This document shows, piece after piece, positions 1 to 11,719 of a stretch of 64,000 nt of DNA. The stretch is from Utricularia gibba (taxonomy: Eukaryota; Streptophyta; Magnoliopsida; Lamiales; Lentibulariaceae). Every line of letters begins with the position of its first letter. Position 1 is the first letter of the stretch. Location: contig CM007990.1 in NCBI GenBank assembly GCA_002189035.1, positions 2,480,001 to 2,544,000 of the forward strand, read 5' to 3'. A program made the position numbers and the translations under genes. The notes under the pieces were generated by a model. The model searched no databases. It had not been told where the DNA came from and saw nothing but the letters and a program-made list of their open reading frames with translations.

Positions 1-48
1 ATCATACTTCTTGCTGGGTGTCTTAAATCTATTGACATGCCCTTTCAG

Positions 49-2456
49 GTATTGTACAGAAGTCGATGTGATAATCGGCTTAATGAAATAACAGAAAGGG
101 CCAGAGCTGACAAGGCTGAGGTGTGCATGGTTAAAAATGGCATTTACTTCATTGTTGATACTTCCATTTTTTTTTCATGTGAACTTACGGTCTTTCAATT
201 ATGCCGTCAGGCTGAAGCACTAGAAAAGAAGTACCAGGAGAAATATAAGCTAGTTGCAGAGGTTCATTCCAAGTTAACACTTGAAGAGGCTTCGTATCGC
301 GGAATTCAGGTGCAGCTGCAAACCACAGACTCAATCATAGAATTGAACCAATTCTACTGTGTGACTCAAGCAGCTTATGTTATTTCTGGTTTATATGCTA
401 TTTCTCAGGGGTGGTAACTGAATCAATGTGCTTATGATTATGTATGTAGGAGAGGAAGATGGAATTGCATCAGGCAATCATTAGAATAGAACAAGGTGGA
501 AGTGCTGACGGTATCCTTCAGGTGATTTGAACTCTTGTGGCTTACACTTTGGTGCTTTACTTGGGATGACTCACATCACTAAATGTTAGGTTCGTGCTGA
601 TCGTATACAATCAGATCTTGAGGGTCTCTTGAAGGCATTATCAGATCGCTGTAGCAAACATGATTTCCAGATTAAATCATCTGCGCTAATTGAGCTTCCT
701 CAGGTGATTAGATCATGTGTGACCTGTATTATGTGTTATATTTTGCTCCCTTCAGCAAATTTACTTCTACTTCTGCGATGATTCAAAAGATGGCTTTGGC
801 TGAAAGTACCAGTTATTCCAGGACTGTGGTGGTGTGCAATTTTCTCCTTTGAGTGAGGTGTCAGCAATTTATTGAATCTGTAGAACTAGGCGCTGACCTT
901 GATGCATTTTAAACTATTCCTCGTGCTCTTTTCCTGTATTTTAGGAAGCCTGCTCTGCATAATCGTCAATCAGAACAGTGGGATTAATTTAGAAATAATT
1001 GATGATTTAGAACTGGCAATTTGGTCCAGATTCTATTACTCTTTGTTTTGCTCTGAATAGTAAAAAAAGACATCTTTTCTTCTCACTGTGTTTTGTCGCA
1101 ATCTTTGCATTTTGGAGGCTGGGCGCCAGGAGTACCAGAGGCTGCTTTGGTATGGGATGAAGAATGGGATAAGTTTGACGATGAAGGTTTATATCTCCTT
1201 TTGTGGAATTTCTCTCTTCGATTTTTACATATATGCTTCTTTTGTCATTAGGTTTTTCCTTTGATGTTTCCATTCCCGAGAATAGCAAGGATGCATCTTT
1301 CAGTGGGGAGAATTCTTCCCCAGCTCATAGCCTTTCTCCTGATTCTGTGCTGAATGCTGATTCCATGTCTGAGGAACCCTTCAATTCACGGGAGACTGCT
1401 TTCGAGAAAGAATCTATATACAGTGCTGATGATTCTAAGAGTGTCCAAGATGGCATAGGGAGCGTGATGCCACACGAAAGCCCCTCCGATGGGTACACGG
1501 AAGCCCATTTAACAAGGAACTCTATAGATGCTGATACTCACAGGTTTTCTCAACTTCAGTGTGCCACCTTGTGTTATCGTGTTCAGGGTTTATTGTCTCT
1601 TCTTGTTTTCACCTTCTCTTTCCCTTACAGAAGCTTTGATGATTCTACGTGGGGTAACTTCAACAATGATGATGATATTGATTCTGCGTGGGCCTTCAAT
1701 TCTAAGGCATGTTCTTCAACTGCATCTTTTTAAAGTTATCTTCAAACTAGATTATTCCCAAAATTCTCATGTATGGCTTGATGAAAATGAGTTTTTTTAC
1801 CCAAAGTTGATAGTGTTGGTTGACCATAAAAACATCTGAACAAAACACTATCTTAAAAAGATTGGTGATATTGTGTTTTGTGTTAATTTAGTCATTGCGC
1901 TACTGGCATCCATAACCTAATGAATCATGCGACACCATATGTTTGTCAGCATCACCCATATATGCATGTATCTGTGCATATGTTCATTCAGTTGCTTAAG
2001 ATGGCTGACAGCAATTATGATTTCCAGGAATTGGACAATGGGAAACTCGAGGAAAAGCATTTCTTCGGTTCTAGCGTTTTTGCAGCCAGCCCAGAACGAA
2101 CTGATTCCCCTCAGGGAGGTAGTGGATTTCAGAAGAATGACACCTTTTTCTTCGAGGACTCGGTTCCGAATTCTCCACTTTCAAGGGCAGCCAGTTCTCC
2201 ATCACGGGTCAGTATGGAATCGAAGGATCCTTTCTTTGGCAGTTTCTCTGGATACGATTCATTCAGTGTACAGAGCAGTGGATCCCCTCACGGGACAAAT
2301 CTCACAAGGTTTGACTCCGTGAGCAGCACAAGCGGCTTCAATGACAACAGGAAGTACTCTTTTGACGATGCAGATCCATTTGGCTCCAGTGGTCCATTTA
2401 AAGTCTCCTCAGAAACTCCGAAGAATGGTTCTCGATGGGACAGCGGTTCAATGTAG
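49..2456 (+). CDS. EH-domain/EF-hand endocytic protein, C-terminal part (AtEH/Pan1-like, EPS15 family)
   Basis: Only the 3' half is present; the N-terminal EH domains lie left of the window. Exons read from GT-AG signals: 49-120, 211-309, 450-521, 590-703, about 1117-1186, 1252-1543, 1631-1706 and 2028-2456 (stop TAG). The encoded order is a coiled-coil segment (RCDNRLNEITERARADKAE, then a QEKYKLVAEV stretch), an EQGGSADGILQ segment, the acidic-aromatic block WDEEWDKFDDEG, and a long Ser/Asp/Phe-rich tail with FGSS, DPFFGSF and DPFGSSGPF motifs. This matches the C-terminal half of plant EPS15-like AtEH1/2-Pan1 proteins, subunits of the TPLATE endocytic complex at the plasma membrane. The intron after 1706 uses a GC donor. 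The exon beginning near 1117 is one base out of phase with the one before it. Family assignment is firm; which paralogue is not. Confidence 0.88.
1707..2027 (+). other. GC-AG intron in the EH gene
   Basis: The last codon before the intron is AAG and the donor reads AAG|GCATGTT; the acceptor is TTTCCAG|GAA at 2027/2028. Splicing here joins ...AFNSK to ELDNGK in frame. The donor fits the plant GC-AG intron consensus. No usable GT donor at this point keeps the frame. Confidence 0.7.
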
Positions 2457-3487
2457 TTGGAGGCATCATCATCACTTATCTGTTGTGATAGAACCTTCTG
2501 CTCCATGAACTCCTTGGGCAGCCTCGTCGCTCCCACACAAGTTTCATCCCTCCAGCAGATGATGAGAGTCGAATTTGGTTTTTCCCCTTTCTGTCACACA
2601 AGTATGCTACTGTATGATTGGTGTTATTCTTACTGTTCTACTGGGTGTGTATCAAAACACTCTTCTAGTTGTAAGAAAATTGATGCGAACTCATCCCTTT
2701 AATGAATACTGAACTGATGCTTCTGGGAGGCAGTCAGCAGAGCATTGCTCTTGAGGATTTCAGAATGGATGCTATTAAGATAAGTTTTTGTTATGTTGTT
2801 GGGTTTTCGAACAGGGTTATGGGTCACGAAGAATAAGAAAAAGGGGGAAATTCATCTGAATTATCCAGGATGAGAGGAGAAGTTTTTATCTTATTTTTTC
2901 TATCTATGTTGAAAGAAAAAAAAAATCCGTTGATTTTCCAAAAGCTCCCCTATCGTTCGGATGTCTTTCATATAACATTCTTTTGAAAAGACAACATTAC
3001 ATCCTACTTTCAAGTTGGTTGCTTCTTCCTCCTAATGGAGATCTTGTCTTGTAGGCAACCATTGTCTACTCCCTCAAGTGCTGTCGGCTGTGCTGTGCTG
3101 TGCTGTGCTGTGCTGTTATCTCTCCTACTTCCTGCTCAGTGTTCTCCATGTTGTTCCTGGTTGGGGTCAGGATGATGTCGTTACTGTCATGCCCTGTGCT
3201 ATTCATCACAGTTTTCTTGTCGAAAACCTCAACCCGAGCGAGCCACGGAACTGTCAAGTAGCACGTTACATGATGTACTTGGAATGGAGCATGTTGCGTC
3301 AGAGCCAGAATAACCTTCCTCTTTATGTTTGTTTGTCATCATTTCGAGTAAAACAACTGGACAAAACTACTTGAAAAGGAATTACAAAAAAAAACAACTG
3401 TTCATAGAAGCAAGTCCCAATGGAACAAATGTGGTTAACGAACTAAGAAGGAAGGCTCATAAGATAAGTGGTTTGCGGGTGATTCGC
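2457..3487. other. Convergent intergenic spacer with two 3' UTRs
   Basis: No credible coding region. It should hold the 3' UTR of the EH gene from the left and that of the F-box/kelch gene from the right. The GCTGT microsatellite is inside. Confidence 0.6.
3087..3116 (+). repeat. GCTGT pentanucleotide microsatellite (six units)
   Basis: Six exact copies of GCTGT in the short convergent spacer between the EH gene and the F-box gene. Confidence 0.95.
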
Positions 3488-5221
3488 CTACAGATGCAGC
3501 ACCGCCAATGCCTTTGTGATGCAGGAAGATGCGTCTAAATCGTTCGTCACATGCTTTCTCCAGATGTGGTTCCACCCCCTTGAACCCTCAGAAACATTAA
3601 AAACAGTCACAAAGTCCAACACTCGCCCGAAGATCTTGAATATTTCCAGTCCGAAAATAAGCTGTTTGTCAGCAACAAAAGCAGCATTCCAGTCCATGGG
3701 CGCGTCAGGGTGTGTTGAAACTTCCTTCCAGGAAAGGTGCGTAAAATCAAGTTCCCACAACTTCCTCACAGCCTTGTTCCTCCTCCCAATTTGCCCTTCT
3801 CCTTCACACCACAAAACGCAGATCATCAAGAGTCTACCACTGGATGAAATCAGTTTTGGATGGTATTCTTGCACTCTCGGGGAGCTTGGTATCATCTGGA
3901 TCCGGATCCAGTATCCTCTTTGTATGTCATACCCAATGAGCTTGTCAGTTTCCGAGTACACATAGAAGATGCCTCGGCATACCGCAGCAGAACACGGGCG
4001 GCCAAAATCCATAGGTATGCTTTGTATTTCAGTCCATTTGTTTGAAACAGGGTCATAAATTTCACCAGTGTCCAGTGGCTCATCCCAAGCACCCAGACCT
4101 CCAACAACCAGCATGATAAACTTCTTACAATCTTTAACGGATGAGGTTTCAGCTTTCTGCTTCACGAGTTTCAAAGATGGGACAGATGAAACTTCATTTT
4201 CATCAAACGAGTGCCGAGGTTGGCATCTAATTGACAGTCTGTGAGGATCTTCGTAAACATCTGATGCGCCACCAATTCTAGGCCTATAGAGTCTTCTTTC
4301 ACTTTGATTTTTCTGGTTTCTAAAGACAACACAATCCAGATCAACCTCCGCAACTCCCAGAATCGGTGATGACCGAGCATACTTCATGGATGCAACTTTG
4401 CGCCATGACTTAGTCAAAGGACTGAACACAACAACTCCTTTGTGTGTCTTAGATGAGTTTCTATCGACCCTTAAGGTATTGTACAAGCTAGAACAGCCTC
4501 CAACTACATAAATTTCCTCCTGGATGCAGGCAACAGAAAACATAAACCTGCCTTTCAGAGTAGGAGAATCAATAGTGTGCCACTTTTCAAGAGCAACATC
4601 CAACACATGCATTTCTCCAGAGCAATATCCATCCTTAACAGCACCTAAGAGAAATAGCCATGGACTTTGAAATAAACCCTCCCTCCGAACACACATAAAG
4701 CGAGGTGTGGAAGTCAAGTTTCTCCATTTCTTGCAGACTAAACGAGCATTCATTAGGCTTGCGAGAGGAAGCCTCACCAAGCACATTTCGAGAATATCAT
4801 CAGGTAAACGTGCATTGATGGTATCGCTCTCTACAGAACCCTTGTATGTTAATGTCTTCCTGGAATTCCTTTTAAACAACTTGTCCCTCATACCATAGGG
4901 GAAGCAATCAATGGTTGTTCCGATATCTTTTCCACATCCATGTATAAAGCTCTTTCCTTCGTCGCTTGCACCAGATTGACTATTGGCCGGATCGCCAACA
5001 TGTTCTCCCATGTCAGCAACTACTTTGCAGCCTCCACCCCTGCTATAAAGCGGAAGGCAGCGGGAAGAAATATTACTTGCCTCCCTCTCATGAGAACCTT
5101 CACTGATGACTTCCTTTGTTTTCAATTGCTGGCTCATGCTTCTTACAAAACGTTTACACAAACTCACAGACCCAATATCCAAATCATCATTTTCTTCAAA
5201 AACTAATGTTTCACAGACCAT
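3488..5221 (-). CDS. F-box/kelch-repeat protein (At5g42350-like)
   Basis: An uninterrupted single-exon reading frame of 577 codons. I start it at the ATG at 5221-5219 (MVCETLVFEEND). The frame opens ten codons earlier, but only from a GTG. A variable N-terminal region of about 135 residues precedes the F-box (NARLPDDILEMCLVRLPLAS, then LVCKKWRNL). Kelch-type repeats follow, with the hallmarks YVVGGCSSLYN, VVGGLGAWDEPL and EIYDPVSNKWTEI. Proteins of this type join SCF ubiquitin ligases through SKP1 and use the kelch propeller to bind a target; the target here is unknown. Length and lack of introns fit the At5g42350/At5g42360 family. It converges on the EH gene. No break is visible. Confidence 0.9.
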   Translation of the reverse strand: MVCETLVFEENDDLDIGSVSLCKRFVRSMSQQLKTKEVISEGSHEREASNISSRCLPLYSRGGGCKVVADMGEHVGDPANSQSGASDEGKSFIHGCGKDIGTTIDCFPYGMRDKLFKRNSRKTLTYKGSVESDTINARLPDDILEMCLVRLPLASLMNARLVCKKWRNLTSTPRFMCVRREGLFQSPWLFLLGAVKDGYCSGEMHVLDVALEKWHTIDSPTLKGRFMFSVACIQEEIYVVGGCSSLYNTLRVDRNSSKTHKGVVVFSPLTKSWRKVASMKYARSSPILGVAEVDLDCVVFRNQKNQSERRLYRPRIGGASDVYEDPHRLSIRCQPRHSFDENEVSSVPSLKLVKQKAETSSVKDCKKFIMLVVGGLGAWDEPLDTGEIYDPVSNKWTEIQSIPMDFGRPCSAAVCRGIFYVYSETDKLIGYDIQRGYWIRIQMIPSSPRVQEYHPKLISSSGRLLMICVLWCEGEGQIGRRNKAVRKLWELDFTHLSWKEVSTHPDAPMDWNAAFVADKQLIFGLEIFKIFGRVLDFVTVFNVSEGSRGWNHIWRKHVTNDLDASSCITKALAVLHL

Positions 5222-7716
5222 TCTGTGTGCCGTGCTTTCTACGAGCGTCACTAGGAAGTTTTGTTAGACTTTTTGGATCCATCATTGCCTGCTACTTGTA
5301 AATCCACCTGATTCATTAAATCCTGCGCCTATTTAGCTGATGAACACCTTGTAATAGGAAATCACATAAAAAGGGGCATATGAGGATCCATATCTCACTT
5401 AATTGCTTGACAGCTGGAAGGGCGAAAAAAACCCATCACGGATCTGAGAAGAAATCCAGAAAAAGATGAGGAAATCGCAGCCAAACCTTAAAAATTGGAA
5501 GAGGAATCACATGCTTAGCAGCAGGCATCTGAAGGATTTTGGGGAACCCAGAGCCGATTCGATGCGATCAGTCGTTGCAAGCACTTCAGAATGCGGATCG
5601 CACCAACCGATTAAGCAGTTGCGAGGACTAAGAGGTCACATGAGTGATCGACTGACCCAGCCTAGCGAGGCCAGTGAGAGGAATCAGGAAACACGCTTTA
5701 GTTGAGGGAGGAGAAAGAAGACGAGAAAATTTCATGGAGTTTCAGGCATTTTTCATATTTAGAGGCAGACATTTTCTGGAATGGGCCTTTTCCTTCCAGC
5801 CAACACCTTTCTTTACTTTGTTTTTTCATTAGTAGAGAATTCCGATATGTTTTTAACCAGGCATCATATGTTTCAAACTTTGATGATAAAGTATTAAATA
5901 ATTTTGGTGTCATAATTTTTGATGATAAATTAACATTACAATTTTGAAATTTAGTTTTTTTTTTTCATAATTGTATTGTGATGTCTGTCATTGATCTAGT
6001 ACGAAATGCGTCTTTATGGATATTTTTCACCATTAATGATAACAAATTTGTTTTTTTTTAATACGGACCCAAGCAATAATATGAATGTGGAACATTTTTT
6101 TTTTGTTTAAATGGAGAATCGAGAGAAAATTATGCGACTATCCAAATACAATGCTAAATTCCTTATAATGTAAATTGCTTGGATCCAAATACACTTTTTA
6201 CGGGGTTTTGAAGACTTTTAGTATTTTTCAAGTGATTTTTGGTGGTTAGATAACAAATTTGTGGAAAACAGCAATACTGCAATAAGTGCTTATCTGAAAA
6301 AAATAAGAAAGCCAAGTGTACTGACATATAAGGGAATATTTCACTAAGAAATATGGTTTCGAAGAAGAACAAGATGTCTACTAACATTGATATGTTTCTT
6401 TGTCAAAAAATATATCATTGTTTTATTTTTTCTAATTACCTATATCTATATAGAAAAGTTTGATGACAAGATGAGATATTTCCTTTTGGTCATCTTTCAT
6501 GATCATGTTTTCTATTAACAGTGATATGTTTCTCTATTTTGGAGAAGGGTAGCTGACTTTTTTTAGACTATTTGGAAAGTAATTAACCCAATGTGACCTT
6601 CACCTATCAGGGTCCTTAGAGAAAATGGTGTTGTCATGCGTTAGGGGGTGGACTCTCAAAATGGTAGTAACTTGTAGAGCAAGTTGTTCCCTAAGAATGT
6701 TGAAGGTAATATGCGTGATTTCTAGTGATAAACAAAATATTCCCTAGTCGTTGCTAATTGTTGAACTTTTTCATATTAAATAAATTTATAATGTTATAAT
6801 GTATATGAATCTACAAGTCCATGGAAAATGTAAGTGCTTTGACATCGAACTTAGTAAACCTAGAGCTTGTGGTATGAATCACACATTTATGATTCTCACA
6901 ATCAATTTTAAATGTTAATTAAAATTAATAGGATGCAAACATCAATGACAAGCATTGAAGTAAATAACACAAGATGGTTTAAATTCTAACTCAAATAATA
7001 TAAATGCGGTGCATCAAGTTTGTAGGGATGGTATGCTTACAAAAATTCTTATCCTCAACTTTCTAAAAAATTAACTAATACATGAAGACTCAAGTCTACC
7101 TTAGCTCCTACTTGAATTTTTTATTTTAGGTATTCTAAGTGTCCTAAATCTCCATATATTTAATTCAATCAATTTGTGAAGTGTATAGAACTAAACTTAA
7201 TTCTATTTATCTTTACTTAAAAACCTTACTTTTTGAAAAGCTTTTAACTATTTGATCTGGTTTCTTTAGTTAAATGTATTAATCTTTTTTACTTATATAT
7301 CTATCTAGGTTTATTAAGAAAAGAATATACAAATTCAATCAAATTGGACTCAAAATAAAGAAGCAGACCTTCTTTTCCCTCAAGGGCATTACCCTAGTCT
7401 AGCTACTCATACTAAATAGAAATAGATCAATTGCAAAAAAAACAACAACAATAACATCTATATAGTTGTAGTTTTGTATGTAGACTATAAATAAACAAGA
7501 GAAAAGATGAATTTAAATGAAAATACAATTAATCTATTCTTATTTCACAACTCTATTCCTTGTTGTGAATAGTGTTCTTAGAACAAAATTGAGTTCTTCA
7601 ACCAACATAACTTCTTCCATTGCCTCTATTAGTTCTTCACCTTCACCCTCTAAGGGCTAATCTATTCCACTATGTTATGTCTCTCGTCCTCTTACGCTAA
7701 GGATGAAAAGAAAGTC
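5222..7716. other. AT-rich intergenic DNA upstream of the F-box gene
   Basis: The first few hundred bases (to about 5.7 kb) should be the promoter and 5' UTR of the minus-strand F-box/kelch gene. The remainder is AT-rich with only short chance ORFs; I recognise no transposon domain or repeat in it. Confidence 0.45.
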
Positions 7717-8905
7717 TGTTAAGTGTTATTTTCTAGTTGTTTATTAGGTATTATTATGTGTTAATCTAGTATTAAGTCGCCTAATTAGGAATTATATTGA
7801 TAAGTAATTGATTTTCCTAGAAAAATCTTATTTTCCTATTTTGTATATATTTCTCTATCTATTTCGTGCACTTTTGACCGAGACATGCCAAGAGGCAGTT
7901 GTGGAGTGTTGCAGGAGGTCAGACTCTGACTTTTTGTGCCTTGTACGTGACTTGGAAAAATTGTGGGTGAAAGACTGACACTAGTCAAGGCCCCTGACTT
8001 ACGACATGTCAGAGTCTGCAACAATGATTGGGTGCTAACTTGCATGCAAAGGAAAGTTGGTGGCGCACGCAAGACAGAAGGAATGATGGGAAGGGGACCT
8101 AAAGGAGTTAATGCACATGAGAAGTGATATAAAAGCAATTTAGAACACTTATTTTGGGACTTTGAACATTTTTCTCTTGTACTTAAAACTTTTGGGTTCT
8201 TCCTCCCTTCCAAGGAGGAAGAACACTTAGCTTCCATTTGCATTTCTATTTTCATGGCCCTTTTGGGCTAAACTCTTTTAGTTTCTCGGAGTAAATGAAG
8301 TTTCCTTCCAAGTCCTTAGCAATACACTCGGTTCTTCGCTGAATTCATTTAGGATTTCGTATATTTCCACGCATTTTGTTGTAGTCTTTCTGTAACGACT
8401 CCTAGTCAAGGTCCATAATTAGCAGGCCACTCCTAGCGGATTTTAGTCAAGATCAAGGTGAAGATCACCAACTCCAACTCTACCGGTTTGAGGGAAGTAG
8501 CAGATTGTTTGTGGCCGAGGTACCGTGATAGTGGACAGGTAGTGACCTCATGCTTGCCACTGCCCATTGGCAACAACTGGGCACACGCATGCAATTCGGT
8601 TTTAAAGACAATCAACGACAATCCTCTTGTCTTCTTAATTGTCCAAGGGGGAATCACATGAGGCTATTCCCATGCCTCCTGGTCAATCAGAGTGTAAGGG
8701 AGAGTAGGCTATTCCGTGCTCCTATAACTAGCTATTCGGAAGAAATCAATGAAAAGCAAGGCGAGGATAGACAAAGGAAGGAGACGGAATCTCATTCCCA
8801 GGAACTGCACCCCATAGTCAAGGCCCATCACTTAGGTTGTAACTTTTATTTTTGCATTTCACAAACCCCTTTTACATAACCATGACATTTTGTAGAAGTT
8901 TCTTA
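7717..8905 (+). mobile_element. 5' LTR of Athila-like Ty3/gypsy element 1
   Basis: Begins TGTTAAGTGTTATTTTCTAG. It is repeated as a truncated copy at 14215-15000 and in reverse at 37772 down to about 36650. The left edge is sharp because all three copies start with TGTTA(A/G)GTGT. The right edge is approximate: similarity to the reversed copy runs through GACATTTTGTAGAAGTTTC near 8905, and reverse-transcriptase coding sequence starts a few bases later. An antisense ORF inside it is a by-product of the repeat. Confidence 0.8.
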
Positions 8906-8911
8906 GTCATG

Positions 8912-10090
8912 TGCAGGTTGTCTCGAAGAAAACAGATATCATAGTCATGGTCAATGACCAAGGGGAACTCCTGCCTACCAGAGTGTAGAATGGCTGGCGA
9001 ATGTGCGTAGATTACCGAAAACTAAACGCAGCCACCATGAAGGATCACTACCCACTTCCATTCATTGACCAGATGTTGGAAAGACTTGCTGGAAGGAGCC
9101 ACTACTGCTGCTTAGACGGATACTCCGGTTTCCATCAAATACCCGTGGCTCTTGAAGACCAATCTAAGGTTGTTTTCGATTGCCCCTTTGGTACTTTTGC
9201 TTACCATAAAATTCTTTTTGGACTTTGCAACGCACCAGCAACATTTTAGAGATGTAGGTTAGCATTTTTTCTAAATATGTTGAGAATATTATTGAGGTTT
9301 TTATGGATGACTTTACGGTTTATGGAAATAGCTTTGATGAATGCCTTGCTAATTTGTCATTGATCTTGAACTAGAGACTAACCTTGTTTTGAATTATGAG
9401 AAATGTCACTTCATGGTAGAATAAGGTATCATTTTAGGGCATGTCTCCCAAAAGGCAATTGAAGTTGACAAGGCCAAGATTTAGGTAATCCAAAAATTAC
9501 CTTATCCCACTTGTGTCAGAGATGTATGTTCTTTCCTTGCACATGCTGTATTTTATCATAGATTCATTCAAGATTTTTCGAAAATTGCATCTCCTTTGTG
9601 TGCCTTGTTACATAAGGATGTTGAATTTCATTTTGATAGCCATTACATTAATGCTTTTGAAAGAAAAGCTTGTTTCAGCTCCTATTATCCAGGCTCCAAA
9701 TTGGAGTCTACTCTTTGAACTAATGTGTGATGCAAGTGATGTAGCTCTAGGTGCAATTTTGGGAAAAAAGGTGGAGAAACAATCCCATGTTATCCACTAT
9801 GCGTCCAAGTGCCTTGATGATGCCCAAAAGAGCTACACCACTATAGAAAAGGAGCTGCTGGCCATTGTCTTTGCCCTGGAGAAATTTCGATCTTATTTTC
9901 TTGGAGCTTAAGTGATAGTTTATTCGGATCATGCCACATTGAGATATCTCCTCACTAAGAAGGATTTGAAGCCTAGACTTATTAGATGGATTTTATTGCT
10001 TCAAGAGTTCGATTTGGAGATCAAGGACAAGAAAGGATGCGAGAATTTAGTTGCAGACCATCTCAGCCGCATCACTTCTGGCGAAAAATC
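8912..10090 (+). pseudogene. Athila-like pol remnant: reverse transcriptase and RNase H
   Basis: The RT is recognisable from VDYRKLNAATMKDHYPLPF through DGYSGFHQIPV, FGTFAYHKILFGLCNAPATF and a frameshifted FMDDFTVYG box near 9303. The RNase H is at about 9715-10075 (CDASDVALGAILG, HYASKCLDDAQKSYTTIEKE, then [19 protein letters not shown] and VADHLSRI). Several in-frame stops (for example within RVQNGW near 8988 and at 9247 and 9910) and frame changes show it is dead. The stretch starts directly after LTR sequence, so gag, protease and the RT N-terminus have been deleted. This sequence style is that of the Athila branch of Ty3/gypsy. Confidence 0.88.
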
Positions 10091-11430
10091 AAGACTTATC
10101 GATGACAGCTTCCCGGATGAACACCTATTCATGATCCATGACGAGAGTCCCTGGTACGCTGACATCGTAAATTTTTTAGTGACTGGACAGTTTCCTACAG
10201 ATTTCCAGCACTATCAGATGGAGAAAATGAGGAGTAACAGCTTCATCTGGGATGACCCATATCTCTGGAAAATTAGAGTTGATAAGATTATTAGGAGATG
10301 CATCCCCCAAGATGAAGTGCACTCTATTCTTTCCCATTGTTATGAGCTACCTTGCGGTGGACACTTTGATACAAAAGTCACTGCAAAGAACATCTTGGAA
10401 GCTAGATTTTATTGGCCTACAATATTCAAGGATGCCTACCTTCATTGCAAGGCGTGCCCAAATTATCAAAGAGGAGGAAATTTGGAATACAAGGATCAAA
10501 TGCCCCTTCAACTCATTATCATGTGTGAGATTTTTGATGCATGGGGCATTGACTTCATGGTACCATTTCCCCCTCTCAAGGGAAGCTTTATATCCTTCTT
10601 GCTGTAGATTATGTTTCTAAATAGATAGAAGACATTACTTGTGAAAGGGATGATGTCAAAACTGTGGGTAATTTCTTGACTAACATTTTATTTCCTAGGT
10701 TCAGACATCCCAAGATTATAATTTCAGATCGTGGCACCCATTTTGTGAATCATGCGATCAAGATGCTCTTGCTAAATATGGAGTCAACCACCGCCTATCC
10801 ACAGCTAGACATCCCCAAACAAATGGCATGGCGAAAGTGTCAAATAAAGAGGTGAAAAGGATCTTGGAGCGCACCGCGAAGCCAAATAGGCGAGATTGGA
10901 GCTCAAGGCTCACTGATGCAGTATGGGCATACCATGCTGCTTACAAGAATCCCATAGGAATGTCTCCATACCAAATGATCTATGGTGAGGCATGTCATCT
11001 TCCTCTTGAATTACATCACAGGGCATATTGGGCCGTCAATTCATGCAACCTAACTAGTGACCAAGTTGGAGAAAACAGACTTTTAGACCTAAATGAGTTG
11101 GAGGAAATTCGCCTCATTGCCTACACCCACCAGCTCTTGCATAAGGAAAAAGTAAAATGCTTCCATGACAGTAAGTTACATGGGAAGCAATTTTTAGTAG
11201 GTCAAAAAGTTATCTTATTTGATACCACCTTGAAACTCTTTCTCGGTAAATTGCGTTCTAAGTGGCTTGGACCTTATGAAGTTGTGAATGTTTTTCCCTC
11301 TGGTGCTGTTATTATTCGTTCATTTGAAACAGGGAAAAGCATTAAGGTCAATGGAAATCAAGTGAAGCCATTTTATGAGAGATTTCAGCTGCATAATGTG
11401 TGCAGCTTACTTCTAGTCGAGGCTCATTAA
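10091..11430 (+). pseudogene. Athila-like pol remnant: integrase
   Basis: Carries an integrase zinc-binding region with H-H-C-C spacing ([19 protein letters not shown] ... [11 protein letters not shown]), a core with [16 protein letters not shown] and ISDRGTHFVN, and a C-terminal part with NPIGMSPYQMIYGEACHLP and LRSKWLGPYEVVNVFPSGAV. The frame changes near 10600 and 10840, so no functional enzyme can be made. Order and spacing after RNase H are normal for Ty3/gypsy. Confidence 0.88.
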
Positions 11431-11719
11431 CAAGTGTCACAGTCGGCCAAAGACTGTAAATTGGTGCGACATGGGAGACAACCCATGACTTTAATTTCGT
11501 AACCGTCACTTCTTCCTCGTTTTTATCACCCACTACCTCAAGTAACTTTACTTTCACCTACCCCACGCATCCACTTACTTCTTTAACCGTTTCTACACTC
11601 AACCTCCCTTTTATCTTTTGAAATTCTCATTTTACCGATCATTACCCCACTTCGTTGTTGTGACCTACGTTTCAATTCCTCCTTCTCTCGCCCGAAATTC
11701 TCTGATTTTCTGGCCCACC

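Noticed and set aside
5222-5251. Ten-codon N-terminal extension of the F-box/kelch protein
   Set aside because: It would start at GTG; the first ATG in frame at 5221 is the normal plant start.
7836-8255. 139-codon minus-strand ORF, also seen at 14440-14754 and 37276-37623
   Set aside because: All copies lie within LTRs of one family; it is repeated because the LTR is, and it is broken differently in each.
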